A DNA stretch of 62,673 nt, taken from positions 46,459 through 109,131 of the forward strand of contig NZ_BMWD01000021.1 of NCBI RefSeq assembly GCF_014651055.1, written 5' to 3'. Made by a program: the position numbers and the translations under genes. The notes beneath the pieces were generated by a model, which made no database searches, was not told the origin of the DNA, and saw nothing but the letters and a program-made list of their open reading frames with translations. Source of the DNA: Streptomyces fructofermentans (lineage in GTDB: Bacteria; Actinomycetota; Actinomycetes; Streptomycetales; Streptomycetaceae). Of the stretch, positions 52,698-61,992 are shown piece by piece (positions within the stretch are counted from its first letter, which is position 1; each line of letters begins with the position of its first letter).

Positions 52698-53456
52698 TCA
52701 GGCGGTGGTGCGCCGACGGCCGGCGACCACGCCGAACGCCACGCCCGCCACACCGACGACGATGCCGACGACGCCCAGCACACGGGCCGTGGTGTCGCTG
52801 CTGTCGGCGGACGCCTCGGTGGTGGAGGCGGCGGCCTTCGCGTCCTTGGCGTGGTCTTCCTCGGCCTTCTCGGCCTCGTCGGCGTCGTCGGAGCCGGCCG
52901 CGGCCCCGTGGTGGCCCTCCTCGGCCGCCGTCAGCGCGAGGACCGGCGCGGGGGCCTCGGGCTCCTCCTCGCCCTTCTCCTGGGTCTCGATCCAGCGCAC
53001 GACCTCCTTGTTGGAGTACGTCTGGATCGCCTTGAACACCAGCTCGTCGGTGTCCTCGGGCAGCGCGCCCAGGGAGAGCGGGAACTTCTGGAAGAAGCCG
53101 GGCTGGATGCCCTTGCCGTCGGCGGTCCAGGTCACCTTGGTGACGGCCTCGTCGATCTTCCTGCCGTGCAGGTCGAGCGGCTTGTCGAGCTTCGACTTGG
53201 TGACCTTCACGGTCCAGCCGGCGACGGGCTGCGGCATGACCGAGGCGAGCGGGTGGTCGGCCGGGAAGTTGACTTCGAGCTTGGTGGTCGAGGCGTTGTC
53301 GCGCTCGTTCGGCACCTTGAAGTTGACCGTCGCGTAACCGCCCTTGGCGGCGGTGCCCTCGGGCTGCACGCTGACGTGCGCGAACGCGGGGCCGGAGAGG
53401 GCGAGGGCGGCGGTGGCGGCGAGGACACCGGAAACGGCGACGCGGGAAGCCTTCAT
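52698..53456 (-). CDS. YcnI-like (DUF1775) copper-associated exported protein
   Basis: 252 aa. A signal peptide ending AFA is followed directly by HVSVQPE, giving the mature N-terminal His typical for DUF1775 copper-binding proteins, then a beta-domain (GGYATVNFKVPNERDN in part). A C-terminal Ala/Glu-rich segment and a single helix (VVGIVVGVAGVAFGVV) anchor it to the membrane. ATG at 53456 with GGAG upstream. Part of the copper cluster. Confidence 0.88.
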   Translation of the reverse strand: MKASRVAVSGVLAATAALALSGPAFAHVSVQPEGTAAKGGYATVNFKVPNERDNASTTKLEVNFPADHPLASVMPQPVAGWTVKVTKSKLDKPLDLHGRKIDEAVTKVTWTADGKGIQPGFFQKFPLSLGALPEDTDELVFKAIQTYSNKEVVRWIETQEKGEEEPEAPAPVLALTAAEEGHHGAAAGSDDADEAEKAEEDHAKDAKAAASTTEASADSSDTTARVLGVVGIVVGVAGVAFGVVAGRRRTTA

Positions 53457-53500
53457 GGCTGGAGACACTCCATTTTCAGCACTGGTTCGGCGAAAGTTTC

Positions 53501-53555
53501 GGGGGTGCGCGTGCGCGGGAACGGGCACGCGCGCGTGCCGCACGACGGCACCCCC
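53501..53555. terminator. Possible structured hairpin between membrane protein and ycnI-like gene
   Basis: GGGGGTGC and GCACCCCC arms enclose the 16-bp palindrome GGCACGCGCGCGTGCC (53524-53539). It could terminate the upstream gene. Confidence 0.35.
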
Positions 53556-53588
53556 GGGGAGTGGTACGTCCGGAAGGGGTGTGTCGTG

Positions 53589-54422
53589 TCAGGCGGCGAG
53601 GTCGAGAGCGCCGAGGGCGGGCGGACCGCGCCGGACGACCGAGTGCTGAAGAGCGGCCGCGCGCAGGACCGGCACCGTGCACTCCGCGGCGCGTGGTGCC
53701 CGCGGTACCGCGGGGGACGTGCCCGGGAGGCCCGCCAGTAGTGCGCGGACCAGCGCGAGGGCGCCGCGCAGGTGGACCAGCGCCGCCCCGGCCACGCCGT
53801 CGGCGGAGAGCCGCAGCAGGCGCCGCACCGCGACGTCGCCGCGGCGCAGCAGCCACCCGGTGGCCACGGCCGCGAGCACGTGCAGCAGCACCATCGACAG
53901 TGACGGCAGCGCGGGGACCGACGACATGGCGTCACCGGAGGCGCCGGCCGGCAGCGCGCCCGCCTGCCCGTGCATGGCGTGCGAGGTGTCCGTGCCGCCC
54001 GCACCGCTCGTGTCGAGCCGTGCGTCGGCGAGGATGCGCTGGGCCTGTGCGGGGCTGAGCGTGGCCACCGAGGCGCCGCACACCAGCCGGGCAGCCCGGG
54101 CCACGAGGGTCGGGTCGGGCCCGCCGGCGGCCGCGGTGGCCGTCGTGCCGTGCTGCCCCAGCCCGAAGAGCGTGTGCAGCAGGGTCTGCCCGAGCGCGAG
54201 GAGCGCGGCGATGCCCGGCAGCGAGCGCTCGCGGCCGGCGAGCGGTGCCACGAAGGCGAACACGGCGAGGAATCCGATGCCGAGCGACCACAGCGGAACC
54301 GTGGCGCACGATGCGATCGCATGACCGGCCGCGGCCAGCACGACGCAGACCGCGGTGAACACCGCGGCCCTGAGGACCCGGAGATCACCTCCGGCGCGCG
54401 CGGGCTGGTGGGGGGCAGTCAT
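53589..54422 (-). CDS. Polytopic membrane protein of the copper cluster, function unknown
   Basis: 277 aa, about six to seven hydrophobic segments (for example VFTAVCVVLAAAGHAIA, LGIGFLAVFAFVAPLAG, SMVLLHVLAAVATGWLL). A His/Met-containing loop (TSHAMHG) could bind metal (inference). No family is recognised. The ATG at 54422 is preferred over the upstream ATG at 54524, which reads through low-quality coding. It is the first gene of the cluster on this strand. Confidence 0.65.
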   Translation of the reverse strand: MTAPHQPARAGGDLRVLRAAVFTAVCVVLAAAGHAIASCATVPLWSLGIGFLAVFAFVAPLAGRERSLPGIAALLALGQTLLHTLFGLGQHGTTATAAAGGPDPTLVARAARLVCGASVATLSPAQAQRILADARLDTSGAGGTDTSHAMHGQAGALPAGASGDAMSSVPALPSLSMVLLHVLAAVATGWLLRRGDVAVRRLLRLSADGVAGAALVHLRGALALVRALLAGLPGTSPAVPRAPRAAECTVPVLRAAALQHSVVRRGPPALGALDLAA

Positions 54423-54583
54423 GGCGGGCTCATCATCGCACTGGGCCCACCCGCTCCATACGGCAGGTCCACAAGATGACGTACGGCCCGGAAGATCACG
54501 TTCTGGCCGCGGTCGTCCGCACATACACCGGCCGATCGCCCCGGCACATCCCCCGTATGGGCGCCATCACGTCGACAACACGC

Positions 54584-54612
54584 TTACATCCGGGTCCTGG
54601 CGGCAATACGTA
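54584..54612 (+). promoter_or_regulatory. Candidate promoter of the RsbW-like gene
   Basis: TTACAT and TACGTA hexamers with exactly 17 bp between them, 34 bp before the start codon. AT-richer than surroundings. Confidence 0.4.
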
Positions 54613-54646
54613 ACGGTATGTCGAGCCGCAGCCAGGAGGCTGGAGC

Positions 54647-55102
54647 ATGAGCATCTGGTGGTCCCTCCATCTCCGGCGTGACGCGGCGAGCGTGCCGCTC
54701 GCCCGGCGCCTGCTGCTCGGCACGATGGAGTCCGCGGGGGTGGATCCCGACATCTCCTACGACCTCTCCGTCGCGCTGAGCGAGGCCTGCGCCAACGCCG
54801 TCGAGCACGGGGGCGAATCCGTCCGCGGCGAGTTCGACGGGGCCTACCGGGTCACGGCCTACCTCGACGGGGAGACGTGCCGGATCGAAGTCGACGACTC
54901 CGGTCCCGGCTTCCCGGCCGGGAGGAGCCGCGCCACCGTCAGGACCGCCCGCTGCGACGCCGAGAACGGCCGGGGCCTCGGCCTGATCGAGGAACTCGCC
55001 GACCATGTCCACATCGGCAACAAACCGGGCCGCCGCGGCGCCGTGGTGAGCTTCGACAAGATGCTCAAGTGGCGGGAGGACACCCCGCTGGTCGCCACGT
55101 GA
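54647..55102 (+). CDS. RsbW-like ATP-binding protein (HATPase_c)
   Basis: 151 aa, the single GHKL ATPase domain of Streptomyces anti-sigma/regulatory proteins. N-box ALSEACANAVEHG, G1 DDSGPGFP, G2 NGRGLGLIEELAD. Such proteins act as anti-sigma factors or Ser/Thr kinases of anti-anti-sigma factors; the partner is unknown. AGGAGG lies directly before the ATG at 54647. It is convergent with the MFS gene and divergent from the copper cluster. Confidence 0.87.
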   Translation: MSIWWSLHLRRDAASVPLARRLLLGTMESAGVDPDISYDLSVALSEACANAVEHGGESVRGEFDGAYRVTAYLDGETCRIEVDDSGPGFPAGRSRATVRTARCDAENGRGLGLIEELADHVHIGNKPGRRGAVVSFDKMLKWREDTPLVAT

Positions 55103-55163
55103 CGCCCGGCCGCCGCTGAGGCCCGGTCCGGGACCCGCCCCTCCGGCACCCCGCCGGTGGGGT

Positions 55164-56657
55164 TCAGCCGACCGGTGCCAGGGGCCCGACCCCGGGCACC
55201 GCCGACCGGGCGGACGTCGCCCGGCGCACCGCCGGGCCCATCGCGTACGAGGCCGCGGACACCAGGGCGCCGAGGAGCAGCCACCCCGGAACCCCCCATC
55301 CCACGAGCAGTGCCGTCAGCACCAGCGGGCCCAGGGTGCGCGCCACCGTCACCCCCGTGCCGAAGAAGCCCTGGTACTCGCCCACGCGGTCGGCGGGAGC
55401 GAGATCGAAGGACAGCTGCCAGGAGCCCGCCGACTGCTGCATCTCCGCGACGACCTGGAGCACCGCGCCGACCGTCAGCAGGGCCACCGCCACCAGGGGC
55501 GAGCCGCCGCCCGACAGCGCGAACACCGCGCACGACGCCCACATGACGAGGCCCGAACGCCGTATGGCGCGGGTGGCCGACGCGGGTCCCGTCACCCCGC
55601 GGGCCGCCCGTACCTGGAAGAGCGTCACCGCCGCGGTGTTGAGCACGAACAGCGCCGAGACCGTCCAGGCGGGAGCCGCGGTGCGTTCGGCGATCCACAG
55701 CGGGACGCCCAGCGTCAGCAGCGGCATCCGCAGCAGCAGCACGGTGTTCAGGAGCGTGACGACGACGTACGGCCGGTCCCGCAGCACCCCCGCGGCCGAG
55801 TCCCGGCCCCGCCCGGGCGTCCGCACCCCCGTCCGCGGCCGCCTCCCCCCGGGACCGGGGCGCCGTTTCCGTCCGAAGGGCCGCCGGCGCCCGTGCCCTT
55901 CGACGGCCGCCACGCGCGCGTGCGCGGGAGCCACGGACGGCAGCCCCAGCAGCACCGCGGCGCACAGCGCGAAGCAGGCCGCGTCGAGGGCGAACACCGA
56001 GAGGTACGCCGTCCGCGTCCCCGCGTGCAGCGCCAGCCCGCCGAGGCCCGCGCCCACCGCCAGACCCGCGTTGAGCGTGGACTGGAGGCGTGCGAGCAGC
56101 CCGGTCCGCTCCCGGCGGGGGACCAGCCCGGCCAGCAGAGCCTGCCGGGCCGCCGCGAGCCCCGACTGCGCGGCCGCGTACGCGCAGGCCGCGAGCACGA
56201 ACGGCACGAAGCCTCGTACGACGAGGAAGGACGCGACCGAGAGCGCGGTCGCGAACGCCAGCAGTACCGATGTGCCGCGCGGCCCGCGCCGGTCGGCGAG
56301 CCGTCCCAGGGGCACGCCCACCACCGATCCGACCGCCCAGGCGAGCGTGAGCCCGAGCCCCACGCGCGCGGGGGCCAGCCCGACGACACGGGTGAAGTAG
56401 AGGGCGGACGTGACGTAGAAGGCACCGTCCCCGACGGAGTTGCTCAACTGGGCGAGGGCCAGGACGCGTCGCGGTCCGGCGGACGGTACCGGCCGCCCCG
56501 CCCTCCCGGCGGCCCGGGCAACCCCGACGGACCGCACGGCCCCAGGGGCTCGGCCGGCCCCGTCGGTCCCCTCAGCCGCGTCAGCGCCGGTGGCCCCGAC
56601 GGTCCCCGGCACGTTCCCTCCGGCGGTGGCGCCGCCCGGCGTCTCACGATGCGTCAT
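55164..56657 (-). CDS. MFS transporter
   Basis: About 497 aa, twelve-helix major facilitator. Motif A-like GRLADRRGPRG follows helix 2. A long basic loop (RRRPFGRKRRPGPGGRRP) lies in the centre. The first 60 residues are Gly/Ala-rich and may be overpredicted; the ATG at 56657 was chosen by ending of the promoter region. Substrate unknown, probably export. It is 107 bp downstream of the MocR gene on the same strand; the gap has an inverted repeat. Confidence 0.8.
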   Translation of the reverse strand: MTHRETPGGATAGGNVPGTVGATGADAAEGTDGAGRAPGAVRSVGVARAAGRAGRPVPSAGPRRVLALAQLSNSVGDGAFYVTSALYFTRVVGLAPARVGLGLTLAWAVGSVVGVPLGRLADRRGPRGTSVLLAFATALSVASFLVVRGFVPFVLAACAYAAAQSGLAAARQALLAGLVPRRERTGLLARLQSTLNAGLAVGAGLGGLALHAGTRTAYLSVFALDAACFALCAAVLLGLPSVAPAHARVAAVEGHGRRRPFGRKRRPGPGGRRPRTGVRTPGRGRDSAAGVLRDRPYVVVTLLNTVLLLRMPLLTLGVPLWIAERTAAPAWTVSALFVLNTAAVTLFQVRAARGVTGPASATRAIRRSGLVMWASCAVFALSGGGSPLVAVALLTVGAVLQVVAEMQQSAGSWQLSFDLAPADRVGEYQGFFGTGVTVARTLGPLVLTALLVGWGVPGWLLLGALVSAASYAMGPAVRRATSARSAVPGVGPLAPVG

Positions 56658-56677
56658 GACCGCGACGCTACGGACGC

Positions 56678-56725
56678 ATTGGAACCCTCGGCAGGCCCAA
56701 TGTCCGGGCGGTTTCCTGTTCCAAT
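56678..56725. promoter_or_regulatory. Candidate MocR operator: inverted ATTGGAAC repeats
   Basis: ATTGGAAC (56678-56685) and its exact complement GTTCCAAT (56718-56725), centres 40 bp apart, in the gap before the MFS gene. The spacing is about four helical turns. It is likely the site of the adjacent MocR protein (inference). Confidence 0.45.
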
Positions 56726-56764
56726 TCCCGCCGGACCGGGCCCTCCCGCCGGGTGTCCCGTGGC

Positions 56765-58132
56765 TCAGTGGCCTTCGAGCACCCGGCCGAGGACCTCCAG
56801 CGCCTGCGGATAGGCGTGCTCGCGGGGCGTCCCGTATCCGACGACCAGTCCCTGCGGCAGGCCGTCGCCCGGGGTGTGCCAGTGCTCCCCGAGCCACCCC
56901 ACCGCGAGCCCCTCCGCGACGGCCCGCTCCAGGACCGCGTCCTCGTCCCGCACGTCGACGAGCGCGTGCAGCCCCGCCGCGACACCCCGTACGCCCCGCA
57001 GCGGGCCCAGCCGCTCCAGCAGGCGGTCGCGCCGCCGCCGGTACCGCAGCCGGCTCGCGCGGACGTGCCGGTCGTACGCGTGGCCCTCGATCAGCTCGGC
57101 GAGGGCGAGTTGGCCGATGGACTCGGTGTGGTGGTCGCTGTGCAGCTTGGCGTCGGCGACCGCGTCGACGAGGTGCGGCGGCAGCACCATCCAGCCCAGC
57201 CGCAGCGCGGGACCGAGCGTCTTGGACGCCGTCCCGAGATAGGCCACGTGCCCGGGCGCCATGCCCTGGAGCGCTCCGACCGGCTGCCGGTCGTAGCGGA
57301 ACTCCCCGTCGTAGTCGTCCTCGACGATCAGCCCGCCGCCCGCGCGTGCCCAGTCAGTGAGCGCCCGCCGCCGCTCCGGGTGCAGGGTGACCCCGGTCGG
57401 GTACTGGTGCGCGGGTGTCACGACGACGGCCGCCGCGTCCCCCGGCACGCCCGCGCCGGCTCCCCGCCCGTCCACCCGGACGGGGACCACGGTCCCGCCG
57501 TTGTGCCGTACGACGTCCCGGTGGAAGGGGAGTCCCGGGTCCTCCATGGCGATCGCGCCGGGGCCCAGCACCCGAGTGAGGAGGGCGAGCCCCTGCACGT
57601 ATCCGGACGTCACCACGATCCGTTCGGGAGGCGCGATCACCCCGCGCGCCCGCCCCAGATACCCGGACAGCGCCGTACGCAACTCGATCCGGCCGCGCGG
57701 GTCCCCGTAGTCGTACGCCGGGGAGGGCGCGGCCGCCACCGCCCGGCGCAGCGCCCGGAGCCAGGCCGCCACGGGGAAGGAGCCCACGTCGGGGCTGCCG
57801 GGCCGCAGATCGAACAGGGGCGCACGCGCGCGTGCCGGGTCGCGTGCCGGGTCCGGGGACCGCGCGGGCAGCACGGCCACCTGGGTCCCCGAACCCTGCC
57901 GCGCGGTCAGATAGCCCTCGGCCACGAGCTGGTCGTACGCGGCCTTGGCCGTCCCCCGCGAGACCCCCAGCTCGACGGCGAGCCGCCGGGTGGCGGGCAG
58001 GAGGGTGCCGGGGGCGAGCCGTCCGTCGCGCACGGCGTCCCGCAGGGCCCGTTCGAGCCCCGAGCGGCGCCCCGCCCCCGCGTCCGGCTCCAGATGCAGA
58101 TCGACACCGATGCCGGACCAGAAGTCGTCCAC
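56765..58132 (-). CDS. MocR-type regulator (GntR DNA-binding + aminotransferase domain)
   Basis: 455 aa. N-terminal GntR winged helix (about residues 25-90: GTLLPATRRLAVELGVSRGT, AEGYLTARQGSGTQV), then a PLP aminotransferase-like domain with the lysine motif TASKTLGPALRLGW (about 300). Such proteins sense PLP or amino compounds and regulate neighbouring transporters or vitamin B6 genes. The GTG start at 58132 has GAGGGGGG upstream. It probably controls the downstream MFS gene. Confidence 0.87.
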   Translation of the reverse strand: MDDFWSGIGVDLHLEPDAGAGRRSGLERALRDAVRDGRLAPGTLLPATRRLAVELGVSRGTAKAAYDQLVAEGYLTARQGSGTQVAVLPARSPDPARDPARARAPLFDLRPGSPDVGSFPVAAWLRALRRAVAAAPSPAYDYGDPRGRIELRTALSGYLGRARGVIAPPERIVVTSGYVQGLALLTRVLGPGAIAMEDPGLPFHRDVVRHNGGTVVPVRVDGRGAGAGVPGDAAAVVVTPAHQYPTGVTLHPERRRALTDWARAGGGLIVEDDYDGEFRYDRQPVGALQGMAPGHVAYLGTASKTLGPALRLGWMVLPPHLVDAVADAKLHSDHHTESIGQLALAELIEGHAYDRHVRASRLRYRRRRDRLLERLGPLRGVRGVAAGLHALVDVRDEDAVLERAVAEGLAVGWLGEHWHTPGDGLPQGLVVGYGTPREHAYPQALEVLGRVLEGH

Positions 58133-58439
58133 GACCAGCCGCCCCCCTCAGGACCGTCCCGTGCTCCCCGGCGGGCGCACCACGGCGGCGCGGCGTCCCG
58201 CCGCGTCGCATGAGCACCCGGACACGGCCAGTATTGGGGACGATCCCCCCGCCCTGTGACGCACCCGAGCCCGGCGCGGGGACCGCCCACCGGCCCCGTT
58301 GACCGGGTGCCCGGGGCCGGACCCCCCCCCGCACGACGGCACGGCCCCGGGCACGCCGATGGCCGGGTGTTCACGCGAACACCCGGCCATCGGTCGAGCG
58401 ACGGTCGTCAGGGGCGCTCGCCGCGCCCCCGGGGAGAGG
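58133..58439. other. Gap between aminopeptidase P gene and MocR gene
   Basis: 307 bp. It holds the aminopeptidase terminator (separate entry) and the MocR promoter. A C-run (58321-58330) is present. No gene is seen. Confidence 0.5.
58356..58393 (-). terminator. Terminator of the aminopeptidase P gene
   Basis: Perfect 17-bp stem (CCGATGGCCGGGTGTTC) with tetraloop ACGC, 46 bp after the stop on the minus strand. Confidence 0.88.
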
Positions 58440-59927
58440 TCATCCCTTCAGGGACGCCATCCACGCCTCGACCTCGTCGGAGCGCCGGGGCAGCCCCGCC
58501 GACAGGTTCCGGTTGCCGTCGGCGGTGACCAGGATGTCGTCCTCGATCCGGACACCGATGCCGCGGTACTCCTCGGGCACGGTCAGGTCGTCGGCCTGGA
58601 AGTACAGACCCGGCTCGACGGTCAGGCACATGCCCGGCTCCAGCGTCGCGTCCACGTACGTCTCCGTCCGCGCGGCCGCGCAGTCGTGGACGTCCATGCC
58701 GAGCATGTGGCCGGTGCCGTGCAGGGTCCAGCGGCGCTGGAGCCCCAGCTCCAGGACCCGCTCGACCGGACCCTCGACGAGGCCCCACTCGACCAGCTTC
58801 TCGGCCAGCACGCGCTGCGCGGCGTCGTGGAAGTCGCGGTACTTGGCACCAGGCCGCACCGCGGCGATGCCGGCCTCCTGGGACTCGTACACCGCGTCGT
58901 AGATCTTCCTCTGGATCTCCGTGTACGTGCCGTTGACCGGCAGCGTGCGCGTGACGTCGGCCGTGTAGAGGGTGTGGGTCTCCACGCCGGCGTCCAGCAG
59001 CAGCAGGTCGCCGGAGCGGACCGGTCCGTCGTTTCGCACCCAGTGCAGCGTGCAGGCGTGCGGGCCGGCGGCGCAGATCGAGCCGTAGCCGATGTCGTTG
59101 CCCTCGACCCGCGCGCGCAGGAAGAAGGTGCCCTCGATGTAGCGCTCGCTGGTGGCCTCGGCCCTGTCGAGGACCTTCACGACGTCCTCGAAGCCGCGCA
59201 CGGTCGAGTCGACGGCCTTCTGCAGCTCACCGGCCTCGAAGTCGTCCTTGACGAGCCGCGCCTCGGAGAGGAAGACGCGCAGCTCCTCGTCCCGCTCGGC
59301 GGTGACCTTGTCGGTGAGGGCCGCCTCGATGCCGGCGTCGTGGCCGCGCACGACCCGGACCGGTCCGGTCGCCTCGGCCAGCGCGGCGGCCAGCTCGCGG
59401 ACGTCCGCGGCCGGGATGCCGTGCAGCTGCTCGGCCTCGGCGAGCGAGTGGCGGCGGCCGACCCACAGCTCGCCCTGGCCGCTGAGCCAGAACTCGCCGT
59501 TCTCGCGGTCGGAGCGGGGCAGCAGGTAGATCGTGGCCCGGTGGCCACCCGGCACCGGCTCCAGGACCAGCACGCCGTCCTCGGTCAGGTTGCCGGTGAG
59601 GTACGCGTACTCGACCGACGCGCGGAAGGGGTACTCCGTGTCGTTCGAGCGGGTCTTCAGGTTGCCCGCCGGGACGACCAGGCGCTCGCCCGGGAAACGG
59701 GCGGAGAGCGCGTCGCGGCGGGCGGCGGTGTGCGCGGCCTGCGGGATCGGCTCCAGGCCGTGCAGCTCCGTGTCGGCCCAGCCGGACTTCATGCTCTCGG
59801 CCAGCTCGTCGGACACGCCCGGGTACAGGCCGTTCTTGCGCTGCTTGATCGGCTCTTCCGGCTCCGCCTGGTCGGCGGCATCGTCAAGCACGGCTTCCGG
59901 GGTCTCCGGGGTGAGCGCCTCCGACAC
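58440..59927 (-). CDS. Xaa-Pro aminopeptidase (aminopeptidase P, M24B)
   Basis: 495 aa. N-terminal creatinase-like domain, then the M24 catalytic domain with ligands in LLDAGVETHTLYTADVTRT (two Asp), GTGHMLGMDVHD (His), PGLYF (Glu) and RIEDDIL (Glu). It removes N-terminal residues preceding proline. The GTG at 59927 has GAGGAGG just upstream. A strong terminator ends it. Typical for Streptomyces PepP; no oddity seen. Confidence 0.93.
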   Translation of the reverse strand: MSEALTPETPEAVLDDAADQAEPEEPIKQRKNGLYPGVSDELAESMKSGWADTELHGLEPIPQAAHTAARRDALSARFPGERLVVPAGNLKTRSNDTEYPFRASVEYAYLTGNLTEDGVLVLEPVPGGHRATIYLLPRSDRENGEFWLSGQGELWVGRRHSLAEAEQLHGIPAADVRELAAALAEATGPVRVVRGHDAGIEAALTDKVTAERDEELRVFLSEARLVKDDFEAGELQKAVDSTVRGFEDVVKVLDRAEATSERYIEGTFFLRARVEGNDIGYGSICAAGPHACTLHWVRNDGPVRSGDLLLLDAGVETHTLYTADVTRTLPVNGTYTEIQRKIYDAVYESQEAGIAAVRPGAKYRDFHDAAQRVLAEKLVEWGLVEGPVERVLELGLQRRWTLHGTGHMLGMDVHDCAAARTETYVDATLEPGMCLTVEPGLYFQADDLTVPEEYRGIGVRIEDDILVTADGNRNLSAGLPRRSDEVEAWMASLKG

Positions 59928-60016
59928 GGTCTGCCTCCTCTGTAAGTCTCTGGACGCCCTCCATCGTACGGTCGTGCTGAAGGGAGCCCAGGGCCGGAAG
60001 ACCCATTACCGGAGTC

Positions 60017-61411
60017 CTACTCGAAGTGCGCCGCGAGGATCACCACGTCCTCGTCGCTGTCGGCCGCGTCCAGGCCGTCGGGGAGCACGGTCCTCAGCAC
60101 GTGGTCGGCGACGGCTCCCGGGTCCGCGCGCAGCGCCCTCGGGACGCTCGCCGCGGCCGCGTGCAACCGCGCGAAGGCGCGGTCCATGGGGTCGCCGGTG
60201 CGGTGCAGCAGCCCGTCCGTGTACAGCAGAACCGTCTCTCCGGCCTCCGCCTCGAACTCCACGCTCGGCGCCTCCCAGCAGGCGAGCATGCCCAGCGGCG
60301 CCGACAGGGAGGTCTCCACGAACTCCGTGCGGCGCTCGCCGACCACCAGCGGCGGGCTGTGCCCCGCCCCGGCCAGCGTGATCTTGCGCAGGGCGGGCTC
60401 GCAGTACGCGAACAGGGCGGTGGCGGAGCGCGCCGGCTCGGTGAGCCTCAGCAGCAGTTCCAGGTCGGACAGGACGGCGACGGGGTCCTCGCCCTCCATC
60501 ACGGCGTACGCGCGCAGGGAGGCCCGCAGACGCCCCATGGCCGCCACGGCGCTGGGGCCCGACCCGGTGACGGACCCGACCGCGAGACCGAGCGCCGCGT
60601 CCGGCAGGGGCAGAGCGTCGTACCAGTCGCCGCCGCCGCGCGGTCCGGTGCGGTGCCGGGCCGCGAGCCGGACGCCGGAGACGCGGGGCAGCCGCGAGGG
60701 GAGCAGTTCCTCCGAGATCGTCGCCATGCACGCGCGCGTGCGCTCCAGTTCCACCAGCCGGGCCAGGTGCTCGGCCGCGTAGCGCGCGTACAGGCCGACC
60801 AGGTGCCGTTGCCGCTCGACGGGCTCGGCGGGCTCGTCGTAGAGCCACACGGCGGCGCCGAGGCGTCCCGCCGTCTCCGTGGAGAGGGGGAGCGCGTAAC
60901 TGGCGGCGTAGCCGAGCCGGGCGGCGACCTCGCGGTGCCGCGGGTCGAGGCCGTCCTCGGAGAGCAGGTCCGGCTGGGCGATCTCGCCCTCGCCACCGGG
61001 CAGGCCGTCGAGGATCCTTCCGTACGACATGGAGCTGCGGGGGACGGTCTCGATGTGTCCGAGGTCGGCCCGGGCGAGGCCGAGGCCGATGGTGGTGTCC
61101 GGTCCGAGGCCGTCACCCGGCTCCAGCACCACGAGACCGCGCCGGGCGCCCACGAGGGCGGCTCCGGCGCGCAGAAGTTCCTGGAGTGCGTCCGACAGCG
61201 ACGCGGTGCGCGCCAGCCGCTCGGTCAGCTCGTGCAGGGTCGTGAGATCGGAGACCCAGCCTGCGAGTCTGTCCTGGAGAACGGCACCCGGGGCGTGCGG
61301 AGCGGCGTCCGAGGGGGCATCCGCGGCTGCCGGCATGGGCGCGACAGTGTGTGTGGGTGACGGAACCGTTGAATCGATTCCGGCCACTTTCGGGAGGTGA
61401 GGGGCGTTCAT
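60017..61411 (-). CDS. GAF + SpoIIE-type PP2C phosphatase with an altered metal residue
   Basis: About 464 aa. GAF-like domain (about residues 60-200), then the PP2C domain: GGDWYDALP (first metal site intact), GSVTGSGPSA in place of the usual GDVxGxG, then YTDGLL and DSDEDVVIL near the end. The second-site Asp is replaced by Ser at about residue 280, so catalysis may be weak or changed. The family dephosphorylates anti-anti-sigma factors. The start is uncertain: ATG 61411 is used; ATG 61465 would add 18 residues. Confidence 0.8.
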   Translation of the reverse strand: MNAPHLPKVAGIDSTVPSPTHTVAPMPAAADAPSDAAPHAPGAVLQDRLAGWVSDLTTLHELTERLARTASLSDALQELLRAGAALVGARRGLVVLEPGDGLGPDTTIGLGLARADLGHIETVPRSSMSYGRILDGLPGGEGEIAQPDLLSEDGLDPRHREVAARLGYAASYALPLSTETAGRLGAAVWLYDEPAEPVERQRHLVGLYARYAAEHLARLVELERTRACMATISEELLPSRLPRVSGVRLAARHRTGPRGGGDWYDALPLPDAALGLAVGSVTGSGPSAVAAMGRLRASLRAYAVMEGEDPVAVLSDLELLLRLTEPARSATALFAYCEPALRKITLAGAGHSPPLVVGERRTEFVETSLSAPLGMLACWEAPSVEFEAEAGETVLLYTDGLLHRTGDPMDRAFARLHAAAASVPRALRADPGAVADHVLRTVLPDGLDAADSDEDVVILAAHFE

Positions 61412-61992
61412 GGCGTCCGGCTTTCCGACCGGTGCGTTTTGCTGAATAGCATCGCAAACCCCCATGTCATTCTGCGCCGCTGGCAGTGTCTCCACATCTA
61501 CACGCACTCAGGAGGGGATGTCCAGCATTGTCCTGCCGGGATTCCTGGTGTCCGTGCGTCTGTTGCGGAATTGCAAAGTTGGCTTAAAACTGACTCGAGT
61601 CTCGGCGTATTGCGGTCGACTGGCCTCGTTCGACGGAGCGTCACAGCGGTCGTGATGGGTACGTACTCGGTGAAGGCCAGGAGTGGTTGGGCTAGTCCCG
61701 GAACCTGGCGACGGACCCGGGCGTCCTAACCACCGACGACCGTGCCCCATCCTCCCGTGGCGGAGGCGGCTGGAAGTACGCGGGACGGCAATTCGCCAGG
61801 CGCCGCCACCCCACGCCATGCCCATGCTTTGGCCGGACGCAGCAACGGAAGCGGACGCGGCCAACGCGTGGCCCACGGGGGCGCCCCTTGTCCAGGACCG
61901 GGGCGTGATGCGACGGCAGATGCGCACAGTGAAGTGATCGACACATGGTGTGATGTGGTTCCTCGGCGTTCAACGGAAAGGAACGAGCGCAC
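61412..61992. other. Divergent region before PrimPol-like gene
   Basis: 581 bp. Short open frames exist (for example 61683-61937) but show weak codon bias and no family likeness. Promoters of both flanking genes must lie here; TGCTAT on the minus strand near 61445 is a possible -10 for the phosphatase gene. I see no RNA gene. Confidence 0.35.

Noticed and set aside
54550..54575. CCCCCGTATGGGCG, a possible CsoR-type copper operator upstream of the copper cluster
   Set aside because: Symmetry is poor and I cannot match a known consensus reliably.
61683..61937. 84-codon frame between the phosphatase and PrimPol-like genes
   Set aside because: Mixed third-position composition, a ribosome-binding site overlapping the start and no recognisable protein.
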